From assembly GCA_017538365.1 (NCBI GenBank), contig JAFYIZ010000031.1, positions 1 through 49,945 on the forward strand: a stretch of DNA of 49,945 nucleotides, written 5' to 3'. The position numbers and the translations under genes were made by a program. The stretch's first letter is position 1. Each line of letters begins with the position of its first letter. This DNA comes from a bacterium (GTDB lineage: Bacteria; UBP6; UBA1177). Positions 15,527-24,413 of this stretch are shown in pieces. Below the pieces are notes generated by a model. The model did not search any database. It was not told where the DNA came from and worked only from the letters and a program-made list of their open reading frames with translations.

Positions 15527-16804
15527 TCAGTTTTTCAAAGCAGTGAGCGGCACGACATAAACTCCGTCAGGCCGCAGATAGGCAGCATTTGTCATGCCGC
15601 AGACAACGATGAGTGATGATGGGGGAACGCTTTTTTCATCGGCAAGAAAAGCATTTTTTATTGAAAGAAGATTGTGGGCGGCTTCGTCGATCTGATGCGC
15701 TCCCAGCTTGATTTCAACAGCACTCCATGAGCCGTCCGGCATTTCTATGACTGCATCGATTTCTTTACCTGAATAATCCTGATAGTGATAAAGGCTTCCT
15801 CCGAAAGATTCTGTATAGATCCTTAAATCGCGTTCACAAAGCGCTTCGAACAAAAAGCCAAATGTATTCAGATCTTTAAGCAAAACAGAGGGCTTTGCTC
15901 TAAGAAGTGCACATGCAAGCGACGGGTCGGCAAGGTGGCGTTTTTCCTGCTGTTTTACTCTGACCGACGAACGGATACTCGGAGAAAACGGCGGAATGTT
16001 GTCAAAGAGAAAGAGCTTTTCAAAAACTTCGAGATATGACGCGATCGTGTTCAACTCAAGTGAAGAACCGTCTCTGTCTGAAATATCCTTTTGTAAAGTT
16101 CTGTTTGAAACGACTGTACTTTCATTTCTGGCAAGAGATCTGAGAAGTTTTGTCATTTTTGTGTGGTCTCTGTTTGCTGTTTCGACCCTTTCGATATCTT
16201 CATCGAGAACCGCCTGAACATAAGATTCCGCAAGTATCGAAGCGTGATTGGCGGCAGTTCCTATGTTTCCAGGCCATCCGCCGCGGATAGTAAGATAAAT
16301 AAGTTCCGAAAGATCGACTTCACCGGTAAGTTTATTCTCAAATTCGCCTTTGCAAAGAGCCTGCAGCGAGATTTTTCCCGAAGAATCACCTGATTCAAAG
16401 AGGGACATCGGACGCATCCTTAATTTTGCGATCCTTCCCGCGCCGCTGTGCATTTTACCTTCGCGGTTCGGTGTCGCCGAGCCGGTGAGAATAAACTGGC
16501 CTTTGAGCGCGCGTTTGTCTACGACATTCCGCACTGCATCCCAAAGCGGAGGAACTTCCTGCCATTCGTCAACGAGCCTCGGTGTTTCGCCTTCAAGAAC
16601 GGAAAGCGGCGATAATTGCGCTAAAGTTCTGTTGGAATAATTTCCGGCAGGATCTCCAATATAGACTGCACTTTTGCTGTGATGCTCCGAAGTCCATGTT
16701 TTTCCGCACCACTTGCACCCTTCAATACAAACTGCTCCGGCAGCCGCCAAATATTCCTCGACTTTCGCATCGACAAGCCGTTTTTTGTAATTTTTTTCAA
16801 CCAT
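15527..16804 (-). CDS. DUF4143-type AAA ATPase
   Basis: 425 residues. Seen: Walker A variant EGCKWCGKTWT near the N-terminus, Walker B-like RLVDEWQEVP, then sensor LTGSATP; the C-terminal half has the GKEIDAVIEMPDGSWSAVEIKLG stretch (nuclease-like D...ExK core) typical of the DUF4143 region of these proteins. The family is widespread in bacteria and archaea, often several copies per genome, and its role is unknown; toxin-antitoxin-like or mobile behaviour has been suspected because of copy number. ATG 16804 is preferred over a TTG at 16810; the ribosome site is weak. It lies antisense between two paralogous lipoproteins, and its 3' end is duplicated at 13568-13692. Confidence 0.85.
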   Translation of the reverse strand: MVEKNYKKRLVDAKVEEYLAAAGAVCIEGCKWCGKTWTSEHHSKSAVYIGDPAGNYSNRTLAQLSPLSVLEGETPRLVDEWQEVPPLWDAVRNVVDKRALKGQFILTGSATPNREGKMHSGAGRIAKLRMRPMSLFESGDSSGKISLQALCKGEFENKLTGEVDLSELIYLTIRGGWPGNIGTAANHASILAESYVQAVLDEDIERVETANRDHTKMTKLLRSLARNESTVVSNRTLQKDISDRDGSSLELNTIASYLEVFEKLFLFDNIPPFSPSIRSSVRVKQQEKRHLADPSLACALLRAKPSVLLKDLNTFGFLFEALCERDLRIYTESFGGSLYHYQDYSGKEIDAVIEMPDGSWSAVEIKLGAHQIDEAAHNLLSIKNAFLADEKSVPPSSLIVVCGMTNAAYLRPDGVYVVPLTALKN

Positions 16805-16842
16805 GACCAACCCAAAGAAATAACATAAGAAACGTAACCCAC

Positions 16843-17057
16843 TACGACAGATTTGTCAAGTTCATTACGACAAATTATGATTTTTTATTAAGACAAATTT
16901 TGACTTTAATTCCGCACTTGGCGCGATTTTGATTCCCCATTTGGCAAAAATTCACTTTTTTTAAAAAATTATCAGAAAAATCGGCACAACATGGAACTAA
17001 ACTGTTGAGTTTCTGCCCTTTTTGTATAAAATCTCCCGATTTTTTAGAGAGGTCGTC
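16843..17057. repeat. Duplicated leader block, copy 2
   Basis: Counterpart of 13734-13956, lying between the divergent ATPase and lipoprotein genes. It retains ACGACAGATT, the CACTTGGC/ATTTGGC pair, ATCAGAAAAATCGGCACAAC and the promoter. The minus-strand TTGACA (16859-16854) may serve the ATPase gene. Confidence 0.85.
17005..17032 (+). promoter_or_regulatory. Candidate promoter of the large propeller lipoprotein (copy 2)
   Basis: TTGAGT (17005-17010), 16 bp, TAAAAT (17027-17032), matching the element in copy 1 position for position. Confidence 0.5.
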
Positions 17058-19973
17058 ATGAAAAAATTCCTCAAATTTTTCACAGCTTTGGCAGTGTTTG
17101 TTTTTATTTTCACCGCGTGCGGCGGCAAAGGAAATCAGGAAAAACCAGAAATTTCCGACGGAGATGGGATTTCAGACAATGATCCTGAAAATTGGGTTTC
17201 TGACGGAGATGAGATTCCTGACGATGAGCCGGAGCCTGATGGAACGGAAAAGTTTGTTACGATATCGTCTTCGGACTATTTTGAAGAAGATTGCCCCGTA
17301 GATGACACGGAGGTTTATGACAATTTCGCTTTAAAGGACGATATTCCTGATGTTCCACGCGAAATTTTTGAAGGTGATGTCTACAAGCTTGACGGAAACA
17401 CGCTTTTGATTTTGCATCCGTACAAAGGACTAGTCACGGTCGACATAAGCGATCCGGAAAACCTTGAAGTTTTGGACAGCATAAATCTGGCGGGGCAGTA
17501 TGGCCACCACATTTATCTTCAAGATGAGAGAGCTTATGTCCTTGTCAGCAGGACAGACGGAGATTCCGATGACGGCAAAATCATCTATTACGGAAGAGAA
17601 TATTCAAAGCTCGTTGCAATCAACACGAAAGATCCGAAAAACCTTTCGATTGCAGCTGAATTTGTAATTGACGGCTATGCGGGAAATTCAAAACAGATAG
17701 GTGATATAATCTATGTTGTTGCCGCAGACAAGGCTTATTCGTGGAAGGAATGTGACGGAACCTGGGGAGAAAACCGTAACGAACGGAGCACTATCGTTGC
17801 GATAAACATAAAAGATCCGGAAAATATAAAAATGGCTGACAAAATTTCAGCGGAAGTGGCGGCTGATCTGGTCTATTTTTCCGACAAGCACATATATGTT
17901 GCTGAATCCAAAACAGACGAATGGGATGATCCCATAGGTGAAAACAGATTTTCAATATTCGATATAAGTGATCCTGACGGCAAAATTGTCCAAAAATCGA
18001 CGATTTATCCCGAAAAATTTATTCAGGGAATGTATGAAACAGACAATTTTTTCTATCTTCTAACCTCAAGCAATAACGAACCTTATTACACAACTCTTGA
18101 AAGTTTCGATGTCAGCGATCCTGCAAATATCATAAAACTCGACTCTACTGACGGTTTCAGAAATGCCGCATTCAACGGTTATACGATGTATGGTTCCAGA
18201 TATTCTTATTCCGGTTATTCCGGCGATCAGAGACACCACTTTTTAGCGGCAGTGGATCTCACACCGGATAACCTTTCTCCGGTTTCCGAGCAGGAAATTT
18301 TCGGCAGTATATCGGATTTCAAATTCATAGGCACGAAAATGCTCACAATCGAGCAGGAACAGAAAGACTATCAGGAAAGGCTGGTGCTCTACGATTTGGA
18401 AGATCCTGGAAATCCCAGAGAAATCAGCGGTGCCTTATTCGACACAGATATGTTTGTATCAAATTGCAGGATCTTTGACGAAATCGGGCTAGTTCTCTGT
18501 TCAGGTTCTGACAAATATCCTAAAGAGATCATTCGCAAGGTTTATCTTGCCGATCTTGATCTCGAAAAAGGGCTGAAAATGCGCGGAGCTATTGCAATGG
18601 ACGACTTTGCAAGATTCGGAACAGCTGTAAAAAACCGTGTTTTCGCAGCATCCAACTATAAGGTCGTTTCTGCCGACATTACCGACAGGGACAAACCGAA
18701 AATCATTTCAGAACAAAAAATCGCAGACAGAATCCCTGAAATTACAAAATGCGGAGGGCATCTTTGCGGAATAAACGAAAGAAAACTGTTTATTTACGAC
18801 ACCGGGACAAACAGCGTTGTCTGGCAGAGCAGGCAGTGGGATTGCAGCGAATCTGCGAATCTGGTTAAAAACAGCAAAAACTTCTATATTTACAACAAAA
18901 ACCAGACTTTCTGCGGCTACGGCGACGATTTTTATTCTAATCTTCCGATTTACGTCAAAATTATTAAAAACGGTGAAAACAACTCTTTTGAAGAGACGAA
19001 AACTATAAAGATTTATGAAAGTATCGGTTATTACGCGGCGGCAGCTGTTTCAGAAAACAACATCATGGCTTTCCGGAGTACAAAATGGGAGACGTATTCC
19101 GACGGAGTTAAAGTAAAATCAGAACTGCACTTCGTTGACATGAACGATCCTGCTGAAAAAATCACAGCTTCGAAAGTCGATTTCAACTATCGTAAACTCT
19201 TTATAGAAAACAGGATTTTCGTCAGCGGTGACACTTTCTGGACAAGCGGATGCATCAAGAAGGCGACAGAAGAAGAGGCAAACCAGTATCTTTGTTATGC
19301 TGTTCCCTTTACTGTTGACAAGTCTGCGAAACCAAAAGCGGGAAAAAGAATAAATATCCCCGGTGAACTTATGGGTGTAAGCAAAGACGGTCAATATCTC
19401 TACACAAAAACTCCGGCAATGAAATCAGAAAAAGATTGCGAAGATATCGGAAACTGCAGAATCAAAATAGAAACCAGCGATTTCTATATCTTAAAAATTA
19501 ACAACGAAAAAAATTCGGCAGAAGTTGTAAAAAAAGAAACTCTCGAAGACCGGACAGTCTTTAATTACAACAGTGACAAGTATCCGAAACAGTATTCTGT
19601 TGCGAATGATGTTCTTATAAAAGACGATCAACTGTTTTTTGTTTCAAGAAGTTATTATCGGAGTACAGAATGCATTTCGAAATCCAACATTGTTTATGAA
19701 ATAAAAATCCTTCCCGCAGCCGACGGAAAGGAGATTTTTGCTGATTCTTTCGAGCAGGTATCTTCCTTTAACGATGTTCAGGACGGAGGCTTGCTTCTTT
19801 TGACAAACGGGGAATGGATATATGTGACCACCGACGGTAAAACCAAAAAAGTTGAATTGAGCAAAGATCTCGGAACAAGTGAATATTATTCTCCGAATTC
19901 CGCACAGCTTATAGGCGATACGGTCTATGTCGGAACTCTCTGGGGCGGAATTTACTCTTTCGACGTGAAATAA
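17058..19973 (+). CDS. Large beta-propeller lipoprotein (paralogue B)
   Basis: 971 residues. Signal MKKFLKFFTALAVFVFIFTAC with lipid attachment at Cys21, acidic repeat linker, then propeller blades marked by recurring VDISDPENLEVL / FDVSDPANIIKL / LYDLEDPGNPREI strands. The order GDVYKLDGNTLLIL...LVTVDISDPENLEVL...YVLVSRTDG resembles the secreted beta-propeller family PF09826; assignment from pattern only. The C-terminal half (FWTSGC, INIPGEL, YTKTP, YSFDVK) is shared with the two flanking paralogues. The start ATG 17058 is fixed by GAGG and the signal peptide; an earlier in-frame codon at 17022 lies within the promoter. It probably displays a propeller on the outer envelope; ligand unknown. 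Confidence 0.8.
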   Translation: MKKFLKFFTALAVFVFIFTACGGKGNQEKPEISDGDGISDNDPENWVSDGDEIPDDEPEPDGTEKFVTISSSDYFEEDCPVDDTEVYDNFALKDDIPDVPREIFEGDVYKLDGNTLLILHPYKGLVTVDISDPENLEVLDSINLAGQYGHHIYLQDERAYVLVSRTDGDSDDGKIIYYGREYSKLVAINTKDPKNLSIAAEFVIDGYAGNSKQIGDIIYVVAADKAYSWKECDGTWGENRNERSTIVAINIKDPENIKMADKISAEVAADLVYFSDKHIYVAESKTDEWDDPIGENRFSIFDISDPDGKIVQKSTIYPEKFIQGMYETDNFFYLLTSSNNEPYYTTLESFDVSDPANIIKLDSTDGFRNAAFNGYTMYGSRYSYSGYSGDQRHHFLAAVDLTPDNLSPVSEQEIFGSISDFKFIGTKMLTIEQEQKDYQERLVLYDLEDPGNPREISGALFDTDMFVSNCRIFDEIGLVLCSGSDKYPKEIIRKVYLADLDLEKGLKMRGAIAMDDFARFGTAVKNRVFAASNYKVVSADITDRDKPKIISEQKIADRIPEITKCGGHLCGINERKLFIYDTGTNSVVWQSRQWDCSESANLVKNSKNFYIYNKNQTFCGYGDDFYSNLPIYVKIIKNGENNSFEETKTIKIYESIGYYAAAAVSENNIMAFRSTKWETYSDGVKVKSELHFVDMNDPAEKITASKVDFNYRKLFIENRIFVSGDTFWTSGCIKKATEEEANQYLCYAVPFTVDKSAKPKAGKRINIPGELMGVSKDGQYLYTKTPAMKSEKDCEDIGNCRIKIETSDFYILKINNEKNSAEVVKKETLEDRTVFNYNSDKYPKQYSVANDVLIKDDQLFFVSRSYYRSTECISKSNIVYEIKILPAADGKEIFADSFEQVSSFNDVQDGGLLLLTNGEWIYVTTDGKTKKVELSKDLGTSEYYSPNSAQLIGDTVYVGTLWGGIYSFDVK

Positions 19974-19977
19974 TCAG

Positions 19978-20050
19978 GAAAAATCACTTTTTTTAAAAAA
20001 ATTATCAGAAAAAAATGCACTTTCAGGAACTAAACTATTGTATTTTTGTT
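19978..20050. repeat. Duplicated leader block, partial copy 3
   Basis: Short version of the leader block: AAAAATCACTTTTTTT, ATCAGAAAAAAATGCAC and GGAACTAAACTATTG are kept; the iterated ACGACAGATT part and the ATPase gene are absent. Confidence 0.75.
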
Positions 20051-20065
20051 CAATTTGCTGAAAAT
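20038..20065 (+). promoter_or_regulatory. Candidate promoter of paralogue C
   Basis: TTGTAT (20038-20043), 16 bp, GAAAAT (20060-20065). Position within the leader block matches the promoters of paralogues A and B. Confidence 0.4.
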
Positions 20066-20100
20066 TGAATGTTTTTGAGTATTTTTTGACGGAGGTCGGG

Positions 20101-23034
20101 ATGAGTAAGATTTTTAAATTGTTGGCAGTTTTGGTTCTGTCAATTTGTTTTTTCGCTTCGTGCAGCAATTCAAGTCAGAACGGCGGAAGGACAGAGTATG
20201 AGGGCGACGGCACGGAAGAATTCGTAACTGTCGGAAATTCTTATGAAAGTGATTCTGGCAAGGGCGGTGATTATTCGGATGAAGTCGATGCAGATGCAGG
20301 CGATGCCGAAGCAGCACCGAATGAAGACGATGAAAACGGTGATGCTGAGCGCGAGATAGTTGAGTCGGATATCTACAAATTCGACGGAAATATTCTCTGG
20401 CTCGCAAACCAGTACAAAGGACTCATCGCGGTCGATATCAGCGACAAGGAACACCTTAAGATCATCGGAAACCTCAGATTCCAGGGTTATGTCGGCGAGA
20501 TGTATCTTCAGGAAGGGAGAGCTTACATTCTCGTAAGTTATACGAATTCGAGCTATGAATATGCGGATATTTACTATTCCAACAGAACTTATTCCAAACT
20601 CATGGTCGTAGACACTGAAGACCCGACAGACCTCAAGCTTATCGGTGAATTTGAGATCGAAGGCTGGATCACAGATTCGAGACAGGTGGGAGATGTCATC
20701 TACGTCGCTTCGACTGAATCCAGGTACTACTGGTATGACTGCGACGGCGAAGGCGGCTACTCGGGAGCAGATCAGATCTCGATCATGTCGGTCAACGTCA
20801 AAGATCCGAAAAACATAAAAATGGTCGACAAAGTTTCGGTTGAAGGATACAGCTACACGCTTTATGTTTCACAGAAGTCAATTTATGTTGCTGAAGCCGA
20901 CACGTATTACTGGACCGAAGACTACAAAGAAGGTTATCCGGTAAAGATGTTCGATATCAGTGACCCTGAAGGAAAGATCGTCAAAAAGGCTGAGTTCAAG
21001 ACTGACGGTTTCATGAGCGACCGCTGGAAAATGCATGAGGTCGGCAACACTTTCTTTGCCGTAAGTTCCTCTACAAGCTGGGGCAACGGCGACAGCATGA
21101 TCGAAAGTTTCGATGTCAGCGACCCTGAAAACATCAAAAAACTCGACAAACTCGTTTTCATGACCAATCAGCAGCTCTACGGCACGAAATTCGAGGGCGA
21201 CAGAATGTATGCCGTCACCTATTTCCAGCAGGATCCGCTTCACGTAATCGACATTTCAGATCCTGAAAATCTCAAACAGCTCGGTGAACTTGAAGTTCCC
21301 GGCTGGTCAGATTTCATTGAAGTCAGAGGAACGACGATTCTTGCAGTAGGACGCGACAACTCTAAATCCAAAATCAGCATGTACAACGTGGCAGATCCAG
21401 AAAATCCGAAAGAAATCAACACTGTAGAAGTCGGTTCAAACTACAGCTACAGCGAGGCAAACTACGACTGGAAAGCGTTCAAAATCTTTGATGAACTCGG
21501 ACTTATCCTCCTTCCGCTTACCGATTACGACTATGATTCATGGGAAAATATCTACAAACTTTACCTTATCGATTTTGACCTTGACAAAGGTCTGAAAACC
21601 CGCGGATTCATCGCATCCGACAGTTATGTCAGACGCGGTGTCGCAATTCAGGATCTCATTTTCAGCATCGGTGAAAACCATGTCGTTCTTGCAGACGCAA
21701 CTGACCGCGACAACCCGAAAGTTTTGTCGGAACTCACTCTCGCATCCTACGTCAACAGTATCACAAAATGCGGAAAAGCACTCTGCGGATTGGATAATTA
21801 CTACAATTTCAACCAGTATGACAAAACCACAGGCGAGACGCTCTGGACGACTCAAGTTTTGCCGACAAATTCATATTCCGATGTTTACATCACGAAAAAC
21901 AGCAGCTTTGCATACATCTACCGCACGATCATCAACCGAGAAAAAAATGACACTGAACCTGCTGTAAAAGTCATCAAATTCAACGATGACGGCACACTCG
22001 AGGAAGCCGGAGATTTCTTCCTCGGCGAAGGCAACTATCTGTCCAGAACCCAGACCGCTTCTGAAAACAACGTCATCGCCTCTCTCGACAGAGATGTCGA
22101 ATGGTATGACGACTACAGTTATTCGGAATACAAAACAAAAATTACGCTGCTTGACATGAACGATCCTCAAAACGTAATAAAAGCAACCGATTTTGATTTC
22201 GATTACGAGTGGCTTAGCTATGAAAAGAACATTTTCGCAGTCAAAGACACATTCTGGACAAGCGGCTGCAAACTCAAAAAAGAGGATCCGGAAAACGGTG
22301 ACCAGTATCTCTGCTATGCACTTCCGTTCAACGCAAGCGACCCGAAAAATCCGAAAGCAGGCAAAAGGGTGAACATCCCAGGTGAACTTGTCGGAATCAG
22401 TGAAAACGCAAAGTATGTCTACACCAAAACGCCGCAAATTTACGATTATGACGACAACTGCGGTGATGATGACAACGGCTACTGCTGGTCGAGCCTGTAC
22501 ACCTACGATTTCTACATTTTGAAACTCAATGAAGACAAAGCTGCCGCAAAAGTCGTCGCGAAAGAGACTTTGACCAATTCCCACAGCTACAACAACAACT
22601 CCTATGAATCTGTTGCAAACAACGTATACGTCAAAAACGACAAAGTCTTCTTCGTTAAGACCTTCTACGGCGAAAACTGGCAGGAATGCTCCTACAGATC
22701 GAGCGGAACCACCGAAGTCCGCATCGTTTCAGCTGACAACGGCAAGGAGATTTACAAAAAATCGTTTGAAAATTCTAACTTCGCGATGAGTGTTCAGGAC
22801 GGCGGCGTGCTGCTTTCAACACATGACGGATGGACATACATTGCTCCCGACGGCAAGGAAAAATCGGGCGATGACAACATTTCCTCAAGCGTAAACTCCT
22901 ATTCTTACTACGGCGGTTACTACGATTACGGTTATCCCTACGGTAATTATTACAACGCAGCTCCGCAGTTTGTCGACGGAACCGTTTATATCGCAGCCGG
23001 CTGGGAAGGCATCTACGCACTCGACGTAAAATAA
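20101..23034 (+). CDS. Large beta-propeller lipoprotein (paralogue C)
   Basis: 977 residues. Signal MSKIFKLLAVLVLSICFFASC, acylation at Cys21, then an acidic linker rich in Asp/Ala/Glu without the 15-residue repeat. The propeller starts ESDIYKFDGNILWLANQYKGLIAVDISD and repeats xxDxxDPxNxK blades at least five times. FWTSGC, VNIPGEL, YTKTP and the ending YALDVK align it with A and B. Codon use is smoother and GC higher than in A and B, suggesting it is the older member of the array. A late Tyr/Gly-rich stretch (YSYYGGYYDYGYPYG) is peculiar to it. ATG 20101 follows CGGAGG. Predicted envelope lipoprotein; binding partner unknown. Confidence 0.8.
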   Translation: MSKIFKLLAVLVLSICFFASCSNSSQNGGRTEYEGDGTEEFVTVGNSYESDSGKGGDYSDEVDADAGDAEAAPNEDDENGDAEREIVESDIYKFDGNILWLANQYKGLIAVDISDKEHLKIIGNLRFQGYVGEMYLQEGRAYILVSYTNSSYEYADIYYSNRTYSKLMVVDTEDPTDLKLIGEFEIEGWITDSRQVGDVIYVASTESRYYWYDCDGEGGYSGADQISIMSVNVKDPKNIKMVDKVSVEGYSYTLYVSQKSIYVAEADTYYWTEDYKEGYPVKMFDISDPEGKIVKKAEFKTDGFMSDRWKMHEVGNTFFAVSSSTSWGNGDSMIESFDVSDPENIKKLDKLVFMTNQQLYGTKFEGDRMYAVTYFQQDPLHVIDISDPENLKQLGELEVPGWSDFIEVRGTTILAVGRDNSKSKISMYNVADPENPKEINTVEVGSNYSYSEANYDWKAFKIFDELGLILLPLTDYDYDSWENIYKLYLIDFDLDKGLKTRGFIASDSYVRRGVAIQDLIFSIGENHVVLADATDRDNPKVLSELTLASYVNSITKCGKALCGLDNYYNFNQYDKTTGETLWTTQVLPTNSYSDVYITKNSSFAYIYRTIINREKNDTEPAVKVIKFNDDGTLEEAGDFFLGEGNYLSRTQTASENNVIASLDRDVEWYDDYSYSEYKTKITLLDMNDPQNVIKATDFDFDYEWLSYEKNIFAVKDTFWTSGCKLKKEDPENGDQYLCYALPFNASDPKNPKAGKRVNIPGELVGISENAKYVYTKTPQIYDYDDNCGDDDNGYCWSSLYTYDFYILKLNEDKAAAKVVAKETLTNSHSYNNNSYESVANNVYVKNDKVFFVKTFYGENWQECSYRSSGTTEVRIVSADNGKEIYKKSFENSNFAMSVQDGGVLLSTHDGWTYIAPDGKEKSGDDNISSSVNSYSYYGGYYDYGYPYGNYYNAAPQFVDGTVYIAAGWEGIYALDVK

Positions 23035-23049
23035 CCCAAAAGGTCAAGC

Positions 23050-23092
23050 CTCAACATGACGAAACCGTCATTCTGAGCATAGAGAAGAATCT
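23050..23092. repeat. GTCATTCTGAG-type palindromic element
   Basis: CTCAACATGACG (23050-23061), 4-base loop, CGTCATTCTGAG (23066-23077), then AGAGAAGAATCT. It shares both arm sequences with the element at 9775-9832. It could also act as a terminator-like hairpin after paralogue C, though no T-run follows. Confidence 0.75.
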
Positions 23093-23104
23093 CTCCCTAT
23101 ATTA

Positions 23105-23132
23105 TTGAAAAAATCCTTCGTTTCGTTAAAAT
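23105..23132 (+). promoter_or_regulatory. Promoter of the PP2C/transglycosylase operon
   Basis: TTGAAA (23105-23110), 16 bp, TAAAAT (23127-23132), then ACCGCGCG. Leader of about 25 bases to the ATG. Confidence 0.65.
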
Positions 23133-23162
23133 ACCGCGCGAAATCTGTTTGCGGGGTGAACC

Positions 23163-24413
23163 ATGAAATTCCTGTCAATGAGTCTTACAGACAAAGGTTT
23201 GGTAAGAAAAAACAACGAAGATCACCTTCTTGAAATGCCTGAAATCGGACTTTTCGCGGTTGCAGACGGCATGGGCGGCGAGCTTTACGGCGAAGTCGCT
23301 TCCGAAACAGCGATAAACGCTCTCCGTGATTTTGTTACGGAAAACCGGGCAGTTATCGACGCTTTCCAGATGAATTCAAGTGCCGAAAACAAAGTTCAGG
23401 TGCTGGATATGCTTGCCGACGCGCTGCGTAACGCCAACGCAAAAGTTTTCAAAGAGGCTGACAAGCGCGATATCGACGGCAAAATGGGAACGACTCTCAC
23501 CGCTCTCCTCGTAATCGACAGTTCCGGATTTATGGTTCATACCGGCGATTCAAGACTTTACATGATAAGAAACGGTGAAACCACGCAGCTTTCGACTGAC
23601 CACACGCTCATCAACGACTACAAAAAGCAGTTCGGCGACTATTCGGGAGTTTTTGATGCAAAATTCAGCGGGATTCTGACCAAAGCAGTCGGTATTCAGG
23701 AGTATGTCGAGCCTGAAAAACTCACTTTTGCGATACTTCCTGAAGACAAATATCTTCTCTGCTCGGACGGGCTTTACAACGGTCTGGAATGTGACACGCC
23801 CGATTTCGGCGGTATTTTCGACGCACCGTTTGAAGATCCGCAGAAGGAAAAGGAACGGCTGAAAGAGGCTATGCGCAACCTTACCGACATTGTTTATAAA
23901 AACGGCGCTCCCGACAATGTTTCGATGATCCTTGTTTCAGCATTCAGCGAGGATGAGGAAGAAGTCACCGGAACGCGCGAATTTATCAAGAAATTCGACA
24001 AGATACGTTCGATGGAGCTTTTCAAGGATCTTGAATACAAAGAGCTTCTTGCGGTCATGGCGCAGGTCGAAATCAGAACTTACAACAAATACGACGTCAT
24101 TTCGAAAATGTCGGCTGCCGACAGAGAACTTTTCATAATTCTTGACGGAAAAGTCTCCGCTTTAAAGGGAACCAAGCTCCTTAAAACTTTCCGTAGCGGC
24201 GACCACATCGGAGATGTCGCGTTTTTGAGCGGAGAAATACCCACGTACAACCTTTTTTTGGACAAAACCTCGTCGTTTTTAGTCATAAAAAAGTCGGCTT
24301 TTGACAAAATCGTCGCCGAAGAACCGATCATAGGCGTGAAACTTCTCACCCAGCTCGCAACGGTTCTCGCGAAACAGACCAATATCGCGACCGGTCTAAT
24401 CAACGAACAATGA
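23163..24413 (+). CDS. PP2C-type protein phosphatase fused to a cNMP-binding-like domain
   Basis: 416 residues. Residues about 1-260 are a PPM/PP2C Ser/Thr phosphatase with the metal-binding aspartates in place: RKNNEDHL, VADGMGGELYGE, TGDSRLYMI, LLCSDGLYNG and APDNVSMIL. Residues about 285-405 form a cyclic-nucleotide-binding-like barrel (LFIILDGKVSAL...FRSGDHIGDVAFLSGE). The phosphate-binding cassette reads GDVAFLSG and lacks the usual Glu and the PxRAA Arg, so it may not bind cAMP in the standard way. Cytoplasmic; presumably reverses a Ser/Thr kinase acting elsewhere. Its stop overlaps the lytic transglycosylase ATG (ATGA), linking the phosphatase to cell-wall turnover. Confidence 0.88.
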   Translation: MKFLSMSLTDKGLVRKNNEDHLLEMPEIGLFAVADGMGGELYGEVASETAINALRDFVTENRAVIDAFQMNSSAENKVQVLDMLADALRNANAKVFKEADKRDIDGKMGTTLTALLVIDSSGFMVHTGDSRLYMIRNGETTQLSTDHTLINDYKKQFGDYSGVFDAKFSGILTKAVGIQEYVEPEKLTFAILPEDKYLLCSDGLYNGLECDTPDFGGIFDAPFEDPQKEKERLKEAMRNLTDIVYKNGAPDNVSMILVSAFSEDEEEVTGTREFIKKFDKIRSMELFKDLEYKELLAVMAQVEIRTYNKYDVISKMSAADRELFIILDGKVSALKGTKLLKTFRSGDHIGDVAFLSGEIPTYNLFLDKTSSFLVIKKSAFDKIVAEEPIIGVKLLTQLATVLAKQTNIATGLINEQ

